A stretch of 64,000 nucleotides of DNA from Streptococcus sp. Marseille-Q0941 (GCF_943736975.1 NZ_CALSFO010000003.1:186001-250000); one strand, 5' to 3'. Shown: positions 17,812 to 30,170, counted from the stretch's first letter. Program-made: numbers and translations. Notes: generated from the sequence alone by a model not told the origin.

Positions 17812-17883
17812 TGGGGTATAGCCAAGCGGTAAGGCAAGGGACTTTGACTCCCTCATGCGTTGGTTCGAATCCAGCTACCCCAG
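17812..17883 (+). tRNA. tRNA-Gln (TTG)
   Basis: 72 bases. Acceptor TGGGGTA pairs with TACCCCA, discriminator G; anticodon stem AGGGA/TCCCT encloses loop CTTTGAC with anticodon TTG; T-arm GGTTCGAATCC. Nine bases after tRNA-Tyr, same transcript. Confidence 0.95.
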
Positions 17884-18041
17884 TTCTTAGGTAATAAATT
17901 CAAGATAAAAAGAAAAATATCTTAGGGTATTTTATTTTTATAATTGAAGACGTTCGAGATGTTCATGTCGTTGCGGGTGCTTAGGAAAAAAATTATAAGT
18001 ATGTCAAGTTGGAAAAACTTGATTGTTGGAGGATTTTTTAG
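17884..18041 (+). promoter_or_regulatory. Structured leader of rpsA
   Basis: An outer stem TTATAATT/AATTATAA (17938-17945 with 17991-17998) encloses a G+C-richer core of about 45 bases that stands out from the A+T-rich surroundings. A seven-pair hairpin TCAAGTT-GGAAA-AACTTGA (18004-18022) then ends six bases before the GGAGGA ribosome site. The layout resembles autoregulatory ribosomal-protein leaders, but I do not recognise a named family. Confidence 0.5.
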
Positions 18042-19244
18042 ATGAATGAATTTGAAGATTTGCTAAATAGCGTTAGCCAAGTTGAACCTGGTGATGTTGT
18101 TAGTGCTGAAGTATTGACAGTTGATGCTAATCAAGCTAACGTTGCAATCTCAGGAACTGGTGTTGAAGGTGTCTTGACTCTTCGCGAATTGACAAACGAT
18201 CGCGATGCTGATATCAATGACTTTGTAAAAGTAGGTGAAGTATTTGATGTTCTTGTACTTCGTCAAGTAGTTGGTAAAGATACTGATACAGTAACATACC
18301 TTGTATCTAAAAAACGCCTTGAAGCTCGCAAAGCATGGGACAAACTTGTAGGACGCGAAGAAGAAGTTGTTACAGTTAAAGGAACTCGCGCTGTCAAAGG
18401 TGGACTTTCAGTAGAATTTGAAGGTTTGCGTGGATTTATCCCAGCTTCAATGTTGGATACTCGTTTCGTACGTAACACTGAGCGTTTCGTAGGTCAAGAA
18501 TTTGAAGCTAAGATCAAAGAAGTTGACCCTAAAGAAAACCGCTTCATCCTTTCACGTCGTGAAGTTGTTGAAGCAGCTACAGCAGCAGCTCGTGCAGAAG
18601 TTTTCGGTAAATTGGCTGTTGGTGATGTAGTAACTGGTAAAGTTGCTCGTATCACAAGCTTCGGTGCTTTCATCGACCTTGGTGGTGTTGATGGATTGGT
18701 TCACTTGACTGAATTGTCACACGAACGTAACGTTTCACCAAAATCAGTTGTAACTGTTGGTGAAGAAGTTGAAGTGAAAATCCTTGATCTTAACGAAGAA
18801 GAAGGACGCGTATCACTTTCACTTAAAGCAACAACACCTGGACCATGGGATGGCGTTGAGCAAAAATTGGCTAAAGGTGACGTTGTAGAAGGTACAGTTA
18901 AACGTTTGACTGACTTCGGTGCATTTGTTGAAGTATTGCCAGGTATCGATGGACTTGTTCACGTATCACAAATTTCACACAAACGTATTGAAAATCCAAA
19001 AGAAGCTCTTACGGTTGGTCAAGAAGTTACTGTTAAAGTTCTTGATGTTAACGCTGATGCAGAACGCGTTTCACTTTCTATCAAAGCTCTTGAAGAACGT
19101 CCAGCTCAAGAAGAAGGACAAAACGAAGAAAAACGTGCTCCACGTCCACGTCGTCCAAAACGTCAAGAAAAACGCGACTTTGAACTTCCAGAAACACAAA
19201 CTGGATTCTCAATGGCTGACTTGTTCGGAGACATCGAACTTTAA
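18042..19244 (+). CDS. rpsA: 30S ribosomal protein S1
   Basis: RNA-binding protein with four S1 (OB-fold) repeats, starting at about residues 17, 103, 194 and 279, the last two being the most canonical (VTSFGAFIDLGGVDGLVHLTEL type). 400 residues; Firmicute S1 has four domains rather than the six of E. coli. A basic Pro/Arg-rich linker (APRPRRPKRQEKRD) and an acidic end follow. Strong GGAGGA site eight bases before the ATG, with a possible autoregulatory leader upstream. Confidence 0.95.
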   Translation: MNEFEDLLNSVSQVEPGDVVSAEVLTVDANQANVAISGTGVEGVLTLRELTNDRDADINDFVKVGEVFDVLVLRQVVGKDTDTVTYLVSKKRLEARKAWDKLVGREEEVVTVKGTRAVKGGLSVEFEGLRGFIPASMLDTRFVRNTERFVGQEFEAKIKEVDPKENRFILSRREVVEAATAAARAEVFGKLAVGDVVTGKVARITSFGAFIDLGGVDGLVHLTELSHERNVSPKSVVTVGEEVEVKILDLNEEEGRVSLSLKATTPGPWDGVEQKLAKGDVVEGTVKRLTDFGAFVEVLPGIDGLVHVSQISHKRIENPKEALTVGQEVTVKVLDVNADAERVSLSIKALEERPAQEEGQNEEKRAPRPRRPKRQEKRDFELPETQTGFSMADLFGDIEL

Positions 19245-19262
19245 TCTGATTAAAGAACCAAT

Positions 19263-19300
19263 AAATCCTTTGTTTTTAAAACAAGGGATTTTTCTTTTTT
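19263..19300 (+). terminator. Intrinsic terminator of rpsA
   Basis: Near-perfect stem AAATCCTTTGTTTT/AAAACAAGGGATTT followed by T-rich sequence. Confidence 0.85.
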
Positions 19301-19329
19301 CTACTAGTATTTTTTGATATAATGGTTCT

Positions 19330-19827
19330 ATGTTATATTCAGAAAAAGAATCACTTTATCAAACTGTCAATGAACAGCTCTCTTTTTTATTAGAAGGAGA
19401 GCCCAATGTTTTGGCCAATTTATCAAATGCCAGTGCCCTACTAAAAATAAACTTTCCCAATACTGTTTTTGCAGGTTTCTATCTATTCGATGGGAAAGAA
19501 CTCATCTTGGGTCCTTTTCAAGGAGGGATTTCTTGTGTCAGAATCCCTATTGGTAGAGGTGTGTGTGGTGAATCGGCAGCTAGTCGTCAAACAGTTATTG
19601 TTGGTGATGTAAAGACCTATCCAAATTATATCTCTTGTGATAGTAAAGCACTCAGTGAAATTGTTGTGCCAATGGTCAAGGATGGACAACTACTGGGTGT
19701 ACTAGACTTGGATTCATCTCTTGTCGATGATTATGATGAACTGGATCAGAAGTATCTAGAAGAGTTTGTAGCTATTTTGTTAGATAAAACTGAATGGAAC
19801 TTTTCAATGTTTGAGGAGAAAGCGTAA
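19330..19827 (+). CDS. msrC: Free methionine-(R)-sulfoxide reductase (GAF domain)
   Basis: Reduces free methionine-R-sulfoxide, repairing oxidative damage; cytoplasmic. A single GAF domain of 165 residues. The three family cysteines are present at C69 ([13 protein letters not shown]), C79 (GRGVCGES) and C103 ([14 protein letters not shown]), which separates fRMsr from other GAF proteins. The stop codon overlaps the dnaX start by one base, so the two are co-translated. No ribosome site is obvious before the ATG, possibly a leaderless or weakly translated start. Confidence 0.87.
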   Translation: MLYSEKESLYQTVNEQLSFLLEGEPNVLANLSNASALLKINFPNTVFAGFYLFDGKELILGPFQGGISCVRIPIGRGVCGESAASRQTVIVGDVKTYPNYISCDSKALSEIVVPMVKDGQLLGVLDLDSSLVDDYDELDQKYLEEFVAILLDKTEWNFSMFEEKA

Positions 19828-21491
19828 TGTATCAGGCCCTTTATCGTAAATATAGAAGCCAAACCTTTTCACAGCTAGTAGGTCAAGAGGTTGTTGCAAA
19901 AACTCTTAAACAAGCTGTCGAACAGGAAAAAATAAGTCACGCCTATCTATTTTCAGGTCCTCGTGGAACTGGTAAGACTAGTGTGGCTAAGATTTTTGCT
20001 AAGGCTATGAACTGTCCTAATCAAGTGGAGGGGGAACCTTGTAATAACTGTTACATTTGCCAGGCTGTCACAGATGGTAGTTTGGAAGATGTTATCGAAA
20101 TGGATGCTGCCTCTAACAATGGAGTCGACGAAATTCGTGACATACGTGATAAGTCAACCTATGCGCCGAGTGTTGCTCAGTATAAGGTTTATATTATTGA
20201 TGAGGTTCACATGCTCTCGACAGGTGCTTTCAATGCCCTATTGAAAACCTTGGAAGAACCAACTCCAAATGTTGTTTTTATTTTGGCAACGACTGAGCTT
20301 CATAAAATTCCTGCAACGATCTTGTCTCGCGTTCAACGATTTGAGTTTAAGTCTATTAAGACTCAGGAAATTCGAGATCATATCTTCCAGATTTTGGAAA
20401 AAGAAGGGATTGATTACGAAACAGAGGCTGTTGAAATTATTGCTCGACGGGCTGAAGGTGGAATGCGAGATGCCCTGTCAATTCTTGACCAGGCATTGAG
20501 TTTAACCCAGGAAGCTACCTTGACAACTGCAGTCTCAGAAGAAATTACAGGGACCATTAGTTTAAGTGCCTTAGATAATTACGTAGCTGCTTTAGCTCAA
20601 AAGGATGTACCGGGCGCCTTGGAAAATCTTGATCTGATTTTTGAGAATGGAAAGAGCATGACACGATTTGTAACGGATTTGTTGCAATACCTGCGTGATA
20701 TCTTAATTGTTCAAGCAGGTGGAGAAAATACACATTACAGTGATGCTTTTAAGAGAAACTTAGACCTTCCGCAGGATGTCTTGTTTGAGATGATTAGCCT
20801 TGCGACAAAAAGCTTAGCTGATATTAAGGCTAGCCTACAACCTAAAATTTATGCTGAAATGATGACCATCCGTTTAGCAGAAATTGATTCTCAACCAGAA
20901 CTTTCAGGTCAGGTCGCTGAAGAGTTGTCCTCTCTTCGAGAAGAAGTTGCACGATTGAAACAAGCTCTTGCCAATGTTGGTTCTAACCCTAAGCAAACTG
21001 TTTCTACATCAAGCCGTCCGACCAACTCTAAGTCAATCTATCGTGTGGACCGAAATAAGGTGCAGTCTATTCTTCAAGAAGCAGTAGAAAATCCAGACTT
21101 GGCCCGACAAAACTTAATTCGTCTTCAGAATTCTTGGGTAGAAGTCATCGAAAGTTTATCAGGGCCAGATAAGGCACTCTTGGCTGGTTCTCAACCTGTT
21201 GCGGCGAATGAGCATCATGCCATTTTAGCTTTTGAATCTAACTTTAATGCTGGTCAAACCATGAAACGGGACAATCTCAATACTATGTTTGGGAATATTC
21301 TTAGCCGAGTTGCTGGATTTTCTCCAGAGATTCTTGCCATTTCTATGGAAGAGTGGAAAGAAGTTCGAGCTGCATTTTCAAGCAGAACGAAAGGGTCTCA
21401 AGAACAAGTCGTTAAGGAAGAGGCTGAGGAGTCAATTCTTCCACAAGGCTTTGAGTTTTTAGCAGATAAAGTGACTATAGCTGAAGATTAA
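19827..21491 (+). CDS. dnaX: DNA polymerase III subunit gamma/tau
   Basis: Clamp-loader ATPase of the replicative polymerase. 554 residues; AAA+ Walker A GPRGTGKT at 44-51, four zinc cysteines C63, C72, C75 and C78, Walker B/DEVHML, arginine-finger region LSRVQRF. The C-terminal third is the tau-type extension. No A-AAA-AAG slippery site in the right phase was found, so only the full-length form is predicted. Starts within msrC's stop codon. Confidence 0.95.
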   Translation: MYQALYRKYRSQTFSQLVGQEVVAKTLKQAVEQEKISHAYLFSGPRGTGKTSVAKIFAKAMNCPNQVEGEPCNNCYICQAVTDGSLEDVIEMDAASNNGVDEIRDIRDKSTYAPSVAQYKVYIIDEVHMLSTGAFNALLKTLEEPTPNVVFILATTELHKIPATILSRVQRFEFKSIKTQEIRDHIFQILEKEGIDYETEAVEIIARRAEGGMRDALSILDQALSLTQEATLTTAVSEEITGTISLSALDNYVAALAQKDVPGALENLDLIFENGKSMTRFVTDLLQYLRDILIVQAGGENTHYSDAFKRNLDLPQDVLFEMISLATKSLADIKASLQPKIYAEMMTIRLAEIDSQPELSGQVAEELSSLREEVARLKQALANVGSNPKQTVSTSSRPTNSKSIYRVDRNKVQSILQEAVENPDLARQNLIRLQNSWVEVIESLSGPDKALLAGSQPVAANEHHAILAFESNFNAGQTMKRDNLNTMFGNILSRVAGFSPEILAISMEEWKEVRAAFSSRTKGSQEQVVKEEAEESILPQGFEFLADKVTIAED

Positions 21492-21513
21492 AGGGAATTT
21501 GTGGTAGTAGACT

Positions 21514-21708
21514 ATGAACAGACAACAATTTATTATCATGGCCTTATTTACTGCTGCTGAGACTTATTTCTTTAATGAATCTATCATGGAGCAACGGTAT
21601 ATCGTGGCCTTTCTTTGGGCTATTTTGATCCTGAGAAATTTTCGAGTAAGCTATATCATGGGTAAAATTGTGAGCGCTATAGATGATCATTTTCGAGGAA
21701 AGAAGTAA
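21514..21708 (+). CDS. DUF3272-type small membrane protein
   Basis: 64 residues with one or two hydrophobic segments (residues 6-17 and 27-40) and a basic C terminus. It matches what I remember of the DUF3272 family found after dnaX in streptococci. It starts 22 bases after dnaX and is closed by the next terminator, so it is the last gene of the msrC-dnaX unit. Function unknown. Confidence 0.72.
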   Translation: MNRQQFIIMALFTAAETYFFNESIMEQRYIVAFLWAILILRNFRVSYIMGKIVSAIDDHFRGKK

Positions 21709-21730
21709 CCCTCAGCTTCTAGACAAAATC

Positions 21731-21752
21731 AAAGCCTTTTAGGCTTTTTTTT
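21731..21752 (+). terminator. Intrinsic terminator of the dnaX unit
   Basis: AAAGCCT-TTT-AGGCTTT with a long T-run. Confidence 0.9.
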
Positions 21753-21783
21753 GTTATACTATTAAAGTATATTTATTGACATT

Positions 21784-21835
21784 TTACCGTATTTTTCAAA
21801 GGCTTTAAAAAGTTAATTTTAAGTGAATACGGTAA
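21784..21835. promoter_or_regulatory. Inverted repeat upstream of the suf operon
   Basis: TTACCGTATT (21784-21793) and AATACGGTAA (21826-21835) are perfect inverted copies 32 bases apart, ending 26 bases before sufC. TTGACA (21776-21781) overlaps the left side but no matching -10 at normal distance was found. Could be a paired operator or the base of an mRNA stem-loop. Confidence 0.55.
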
Positions 21836-21861
21836 GAAGAAACGAAAAGAAAGGAACTATC

Positions 21862-22632
21862 ATGTCAGTATTAGAGATCAAAGATCTTCACGTTGAGATT
21901 GAAGGAAAAGAAATTTTAAAAGGAGTCAATCTGACTCTGAAAACAGGAGAAATCGCAGCTATCATGGGACCAAATGGTACCGGAAAGTCTACTCTTTCAG
22001 CAGCTATTATGGGGAACCCTAACTATGAAGTCACTAAAGGTGAAGTCTTGTTTGACGGTGTAAATATCCTTGAATTGGAAGTTGATGAGCGTGCTCGTAT
22101 GGGACTTTTCCTTGCCATGCAATACCCATCAGAAATTCCAGGGATTACCAATGCTGAATTTCTTCGTGCAGCCATGAATGCTGGTAAAGAAGATGATGAG
22201 AAGATTTCAGTTCGTGAGTTTATCACTAAATTAGACGAGAAGATGGAATTGCTCAACATGAAAGAAGAAATGGCAGAGCGTTACCTTAACGAAGGTTTCT
22301 CTGGTGGTGAGAAAAAACGCAATGAAATTCTTCAGCTTTTGATGTTGGAACCAACTTTCGCCCTTCTGGATGAAATTGACTCTGGTCTTGATATTGACGC
22401 TCTTAAAGTTGTTTCTAAGGGTGTTAATGCCATGCGTGGTGAAGGCTTCGGTGCTATGATTATCACTCACTACCAACGTCTCTTGAACTATATCACACCA
22501 GACGTGGTACACGTGATGATGGAAGGTCGTGTTGTTCTTTCTGGTGGTCCAGAATTGGCTGCACGTTTGGAACGTGAAGGATACGCAAAATTAGCTGAAG
22601 AACTTGGCTATGACTACAAGGAAGAATTGTAA
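21862..22632 (+). CDS. sufC: Fe-S cluster assembly ATPase SufC
   Basis: ABC-type ATPase of the SufBCD scaffold that builds Fe-S clusters. 256 residues; Walker A GPNGTGKST at 36-44, signature LNEGFSGGEKKRNEI, Walker B LLDEIDSGLDIDAL. The ATG at 21862 has AAAGGAAC upstream; an in-frame GTG at 21823 lacks a site and overlaps the inverted repeat. First gene of sufCDSUB, the standard Firmicute order. Confidence 0.96.
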   Translation: MSVLEIKDLHVEIEGKEILKGVNLTLKTGEIAAIMGPNGTGKSTLSAAIMGNPNYEVTKGEVLFDGVNILELEVDERARMGLFLAMQYPSEIPGITNAEFLRAAMNAGKEDDEKISVREFITKLDEKMELLNMKEEMAERYLNEGFSGGEKKRNEILQLLMLEPTFALLDEIDSGLDIDALKVVSKGVNAMRGEGFGAMIITHYQRLLNYITPDVVHVMMEGRVVLSGGPELAARLEREGYAKLAEELGYDYKEEL

Positions 22633-22659
22633 TTCCCTCGTATCTTTTAGGAGAAGTAA

Positions 22660-25586
<2,927 letters not shown>

Positions 25587-25639
25587 GACAAGTTACATTT
25601 GTCTTATAAATCATTAGAAATGAAGAAAGAAAGGATATT

Positions 25640-27052
25640 ATGGCTGAAGAAAGAGTAGAACCAAAACCAATTGATCTTGGTGAATATAAATTTGGTTTCC
25701 ATGACGATGTAGAGCCTGTCCTATCGACAGGAAAAGGATTGAATGAAGATGTCATTCGTGAACTATCAGCTGCCAAGGGGGAACCTGAGTGGATGCTAGA
25801 ATTCCGTTTGAAGTCTTATGAAACCTTTAAGAAAATGCCTATGCAAACCTGGGGAGCAGACTTGTCAGAGATTGACTTTGATGATTTGATCTACTACCAA
25901 AAACCATCTGACAAACCAGCTCGTTCCTGGGATGATGTACCTGAAAAGATTAAAGAGACCTTTGAACGTATCGGGATTCCAGAAGCTGAGCGTGCCTATC
26001 TAGCTGGAGCTTCAGCCCAGTATGAGTCAGAAGTGGTTTACCACAACATGAAGGAAGAGTTTGAGAAGTTAGGCATTATCTTTACAGATACAGATTCTGC
26101 CCTTAAGGAATACCCAGATTTGTTTAAACAATACTTCGCTAAGTTGGTACCGCCGACAGATAACAAGTTGGCTGCCCTCAACTCAGCAGTATGGTCTGGT
26201 GGAACCTTTATCTACGTACCAAAAGGTGTCAAAGTTGATATTCCGCTTCAAACCTACTTCCGTATCAACAATGAAAATACTGGTCAGTTTGAACGTACCT
26301 TGATTATCGTTGATGAAGGAGCAAGTGTCCACTACGTAGAAGGCTGTACAGCACCGACTTACTCAAGCAACAGCTTGCATGCAGCCATTGTAGAAATCTT
26401 TGCCTTAGACGGAGCTTATATGCGTTATACGACCATCCAAAACTGGTCTGATAATGTCTATAACTTGGTAACCAAACGTGCCAAAGCATTGAAAGATGCG
26501 ACTGTTGAGTGGATTGATGGAAACTTGGGTGCCAAAACAACCATGAAATACCCATCTGTTTACCTTGATGGAGAAGGTGCGCGTGGTACCATGCTTTCTA
26601 TCGCCTTTGCCAATGCTGGGCAACACCAAGATACGGGTGCCAAGATGATCCACAACGCTCCACATACCAGCTCGTCTATCGTGTCTAAATCCATCGCTAA
26701 AGGCGGAGGAAAGGTGGACTACCGTGGACAAGTAACTTTTAACAAAAACTCTAAGAAATCTGTCTCTCACATCGAGTGTGATACCATTATCATGGATGAC
26801 TTGTCAGCATCAGATACCATTCCTTTCAATGAAATTCACAACTCGCAAGTAGCTTTGGAACACGAAGCCAAAGTATCTAAGATTTCAGAAGAACAACTCT
26901 ATTACCTCATGAGCCGTGGATTGTCAGAATCTGAGGCAACTGAGATGATTGTCATGGGATTTGTAGAACCCTTCACAAAAGAACTTCCAATGGAATACGC
27001 AGTTGAGCTCAACCGCTTGATTAGCTATGAAATGGAAGGATCTGTCGGATAA
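25640..27052 (+). CDS. sufB: Fe-S cluster assembly protein SufB
   Basis: Core scaffold of SufBC2D, 470 residues. Characteristic sequences: [24 protein letters not shown] with the conserved cysteine, and [11 protein letters not shown] in the C-terminal half, followed by [24 protein letters not shown] precedes the ATG; 53 bases after sufU, last gene of the operon. Confidence 0.96.
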   Translation: MAEERVEPKPIDLGEYKFGFHDDVEPVLSTGKGLNEDVIRELSAAKGEPEWMLEFRLKSYETFKKMPMQTWGADLSEIDFDDLIYYQKPSDKPARSWDDVPEKIKETFERIGIPEAERAYLAGASAQYESEVVYHNMKEEFEKLGIIFTDTDSALKEYPDLFKQYFAKLVPPTDNKLAALNSAVWSGGTFIYVPKGVKVDIPLQTYFRINNENTGQFERTLIIVDEGASVHYVEGCTAPTYSSNSLHAAIVEIFALDGAYMRYTTIQNWSDNVYNLVTKRAKALKDATVEWIDGNLGAKTTMKYPSVYLDGEGARGTMLSIAFANAGQHQDTGAKMIHNAPHTSSSIVSKSIAKGGGKVDYRGQVTFNKNSKKSVSHIECDTIIMDDLSASDTIPFNEIHNSQVALEHEAKVSKISEEQLYYLMSRGLSESEATEMIVMGFVEPFTKELPMEYAVELNRLISYEMEGSVG

Positions 27053-27070
27053 CAGAAAAAGGAGAATCAA

Positions 27071-27112
27071 ATGGGATTCTTAAAGCGATTGTTTGGAACG
27101 ATTGAAAAGTGA
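27071..27112 (+). CDS. 13-codon ORF coupled to or split from the next gene
   Basis: A strong AAAAAGGAG site precedes ATG and a 13-codon frame (MGFLKRLFGTIEK) whose TGA overlaps the GTG of the following ORF as GTGA. It may be a translated leader giving termination-reinitiation, or the true N terminus of the next protein cut off by a small indel in GAAAAG. The basic, hydrophobic start looks like a normal protein N terminus, which favours the second view. Confidence 0.4.
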   Translation: MGFLKRLFGTIEK

Positions 27113-27639
27113 ATAAGGGAGGAGCACCGATTGAAGAGTTGGATCAGGCATTTGTTTTTGATCTTGAAGCAGAAGCAAATGATTATTGGAGACAAACGGA
27201 AGAGCTTCTCTTGATAAACGCTGTAAAAGCTGTTGGTGGTCCTGAGGCAGTAGAACGTGCCTTTGTTCTTGCTAATTTCAAAGAAAATCAAGAAACTTTT
27301 GAGCTTTTTTATCAGGTAAATGGTCAGCTTCTTTCCTGTAAAGAGATGGATGAAAGTATTGTCGCTAAGATTAGTAATCAACTCTTGCCTCAAGCACCAG
27401 AGGTAGCTCGAGCAGTAAATGAGAACTACGAAGAAGCTAAGGTGCCAGTTATTGAATACGCAATGCTTCAGTTTGAAACTGCAACCATGGCTTGGTTTGG
27501 TCGGAAGCTCACAACAGCTTCTACAGAAGCACAACTGACTTTTGAAGAATTGGTATCTGGTTGGCGTGCTATTTTGGAACAAGAAATCCCAAATCGTCCT
27601 TTAGATAGTGACCGTCCGTTTCCGTATTATGAAGTTTAA
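27109..27639 (+). CDS. Hypothetical protein after sufB
   Basis: Not recognised. 176 residues from a GTG start, acidic, mainly helical, soluble, ending RPFPYYEV. The GTG has no ribosome site of its own; the good site belongs to the 13-codon ORF in front, so translation depends on coupling, or the gene is frameshifted at its start. It follows sufB by about 56 bases and ends at a bidirectional terminator, so it is transcribed with the suf operon. Confidence 0.6.
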   Translation: MNKGGAPIEELDQAFVFDLEAEANDYWRQTEELLLINAVKAVGGPEAVERAFVLANFKENQETFELFYQVNGQLLSCKEMDESIVAKISNQLLPQAPEVARAVNENYEEAKVPVIEYAMLQFETATMAWFGRKLTTASTEAQLTFEELVSGWRAILEQEIPNRPLDSDRPFPYYEV

Positions 27640-27652
27640 AAAATAAAAAAAT

Positions 27653-27681
27653 AAAAAATCGCGAGTCATCGCGATTTTTTT
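27653..27681. terminator. Bidirectional terminator, suf unit / dacA
   Basis: TCGCGA-GTCA-TCGCGA core flanked by A-run left and T-run right (27653-27681), between convergent genes. Confidence 0.9.
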
Positions 27682-28921
27682 ATAATTTTTCATTGACGAA
27701 TCGAATGAAACGATTCCACCAAACTTTTAAGAAGAAGGCTTTTTCAACATTTTTTTCAGCGACCATTTCAAAGCTGGGTTTATCAGCGGTAATATAACCT
27801 TGACCAACTAAGTCTTTGTCTTCGTAAGTTAGGTGTCCAACGACTGTACCTGCTTCAAGTGGTGCAGTGTGCTCAGTAGTATCAGGTGTATATGTAACTT
27901 CTGATTGTGCTCGACTACCAAGACGTTGAACAATTTTTATATCCTCTTTAGCGACTGCGGTAACAGTATCTTGCTTTCCATCATAAACTGGAGATTTGCT
28001 ATCTTGGTAGCTTTCTCCTTGCTTAACAATTGTTTGGAGAGCAAAGTTTGATGAGATATAATCTAGAAGAGCTGAAGTTGCAGTGAAACGAGCATAAGGA
28101 TTGCTATCTTGGTTGTCAGCATTCAAAACAACTGTAATGATACGCATTCCTTTTTCTACAGTCGTACCGACAAAAGAAGCTCCTGCTTTATCAGTTGTTC
28201 CAGTCTTAAGACCATCAATCCCACCACGATAGGCAGGCATTCCATCTAACATATAGTTTGTAGCATGAATGGTGATCCCTGCGAAAGTAGAAGAAGGTTT
28301 CTTAGTGATTTCTAAAACCTGAGGATACTTGAGGATAAGATTACGTGCAATGACAGCCACATCATAGGCACTCATCTTGTTTTCGTCATCTTTCTTAGAA
28401 CCAGGATAGATATTATTCCCAAGAGTTTCATTATTTAGACCAGTAGTATTGACTAGGGTCGCATCTTGGATTCCCCATTCAAGCAGTTTAGCCTTCATCA
28501 TGTCGACAAAGTCTTTTTCAGATCCAGCAACCTTTTCTGCTAAAGCGATAGCTGCACTATTGGCACTAGACACCAATGTTGCTTCAAGCAATTCTTCAAC
28601 AGTGTAGTTACGAGCTTCCATAGGAACGTTACTTGCTTCGGAGTTGGTCGTGAGCTGGTAAGGATAATCAGATATTTCTACTGGAGTGGAAAGAGTGATT
28701 TTTCCTTGTTCGAGGGCCTCATAGACTAGGTAAACAGTCAGTAACTTACTAATAGAAGCAATCTCAACAGGTTGAGTTGCATCTTTCTCGTATAAAATCT
28801 TACCGCTAGTTGCCTCGACAGCGATGGCGTGTTTTGCTGCGACATCAAAATCTTGAGCATATGCAGTAGTAGCAGAACCAAATGAAATAAGCGTGATTAA
28901 TGTTAAAAATAATTTCTTCAT
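27680..28921 (-). CDS. dacA: D-alanyl-D-alanine carboxypeptidase (PBP3)
   Basis: Removes the terminal D-Ala of peptidoglycan stem peptides, limiting cross-linking; outside the membrane. 413 residues: cleavable signal peptide ending TAYAQ; SxxK active site S56-K59 (SISK), SxN S119-N121, KTG 239-241, matching the numbering of pneumococcal PBP3. A C-terminal beta domain and an amphipathic anchor (KVWWNRFIRFVNEKL) follow. On the minus strand its promoter shows an extended -10 (TGATAGAAT) at about 28931-28939. Confidence 0.95.
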   Translation of the reverse strand: MKKLFLTLITLISFGSATTAYAQDFDVAAKHAIAVEATSGKILYEKDATQPVEIASISKLLTVYLVYEALEQGKITLSTPVEISDYPYQLTTNSEASNVPMEARNYTVEELLEATLVSSANSAAIALAEKVAGSEKDFVDMMKAKLLEWGIQDATLVNTTGLNNETLGNNIYPGSKKDDENKMSAYDVAVIARNLILKYPQVLEITKKPSSTFAGITIHATNYMLDGMPAYRGGIDGLKTGTTDKAGASFVGTTVEKGMRIITVVLNADNQDSNPYARFTATSALLDYISSNFALQTIVKQGESYQDSKSPVYDGKQDTVTAVAKEDIKIVQRLGSRAQSEVTYTPDTTEHTAPLEAGTVVGHLTYEDKDLVGQGYITADKPSFEMVAEKNVEKAFFLKVWWNRFIRFVNEKL

Positions 28922-29026
28922 AGTAATTGTATTCTATCATAAAGATAAAAAATATTCTTGTTTTTATAATGTAGGTTATCAATCTTTATCGAAATATGGT
29001 AAAATAGGAAAAAGAGGAGGTGGCTT

Positions 29027-30127
29027 ATGTTTCGGAGAAATAAATTATTCTTCTGGACCACTGAGATATTATTAATAACCTTAATCTTCTACTTATGGAG
29101 AGAAATGGGTGCTATTATTACACCATTTGTAAGTGTCGTAAATACAATCATGATTCCCTTTTTACTAGGAGGATTTCTCTACTACTTAACAAATCCAATC
29201 GTTATCTTTTTAGAGAAGGAATGTCGCATCAATCGAATCATTGGAATTTTGTTAACTCTTTGTGTTCTCTTCGGGTCCATAGTGATAGTTGTCGTATATC
29301 TCTTACCGATTTTAATCAATCAGTTGAGTAGTTTGATCAATTCTAGCCAAGGCATTTATGGTCGACTCCAAGATTTGGTGATAGAATTATCAAAATACCC
29401 TGCTTTCCAAGAGCTTGATATTCAACAAACAATTCAACAATTAAATCTATCTTACATCGATATTTTACAAAATATCTTAAATAGTGTGACAAATAGTGTA
29501 GGAAGTGTTCTTTCAGCTCTAGTAAGTACTGTTTTAATTATTATTATGACGCCAGTTTTCTTGATTTACTTCCTCCTAGATGGGCATAAATTTTTGCCGA
29601 TGCTAGAAAGAACTATTTTAAAACGAGACAAACTGAATATATCTGGGTTAATTACAAACTTGAATACGACTATTTCCCGTTATATTAGTGGTATATCAAT
29701 TGACGCATTCATTATCGGGTGTTTGGCTTTTATCGGTTATAGTGTCATTGGTTTGAAATATGCATTGGTTTTTGCTATTTTCTCAGGTTTAGCAAATTTG
29801 ATTCCTTATGTTGGACCGAGTATCGGATTAATACCGATGATTATATCCAATTTGTTTACGGATCCTCAAAAGATGATTATAGCTGTCATCTACATGTTGA
29901 TTATCCAACAAGTAGACGGGAATATCCTCTATCCCCGTATTGTTGGTGGAGTCATGAAGGTTCATCCGATTACTATTCTTGTCCTCTTATTATTATCAAG
30001 TAATATCTATGGAGTCGTTGGTATGATTGTTGCAGTTCCTACCTATTCGATTCTAAAGGAAATATCTAAATTCCTCGTTCAACTTTATGAAAAGCATAAA
30101 GAAGTACAAGAAGTAAAAGAAAAATAA
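29027..30127 (+). CDS. AI-2E family transporter
   Basis: Polytopic membrane protein of the TqsA/YdbI/PerM family, 366 residues with seven to eight hydrophobic segments. Family markers: the PFLLGGFLYYLTNP loop near the N terminus, LIPYVGPSIGLIP, and QQVDGNILYPRIVGGVMKVHPI in the C-terminal half. Substrate not assigned; members range from autoinducer-2 export to Na+/H+ antiport. Strong AGAGGAGG site; promoter with extended -10 TGGTAAAAT (28997-29005). A paralogue lies at 58362. Confidence 0.85.
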   Translation: MFRRNKLFFWTTEILLITLIFYLWREMGAIITPFVSVVNTIMIPFLLGGFLYYLTNPIVIFLEKECRINRIIGILLTLCVLFGSIVIVVVYLLPILINQLSSLINSSQGIYGRLQDLVIELSKYPAFQELDIQQTIQQLNLSYIDILQNILNSVTNSVGSVLSALVSTVLIIIMTPVFLIYFLLDGHKFLPMLERTILKRDKLNISGLITNLNTTISRYISGISIDAFIIGCLAFIGYSVIGLKYALVFAIFSGLANLIPYVGPSIGLIPMIISNLFTDPQKMIIAVIYMLIIQQVDGNILYPRIVGGVMKVHPITILVLLLLSSNIYGVVGMIVAVPTYSILKEISKFLVQLYEKHKEVQEVKEK

Positions 30128-30137
30128 AGATTTTTAA

Positions 30138-30170
30138 AAAGAAACAGATTCATCTGTTTCTTTATTTTTT
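30138..30170 (+). terminator. Intrinsic terminator of AI-2E transporter gene
   Basis: Eleven-pair stem AAAGAAACAGA-TTCA-TCTGTTTCTTT, then T-rich. Confidence 0.9.

Noticed and set aside
19827..21491. Programmed frameshift producing a short gamma form of DnaX
   Set aside because: No in-phase slippery heptamer with a following stem was found in the region where E. coli dnaX has one.
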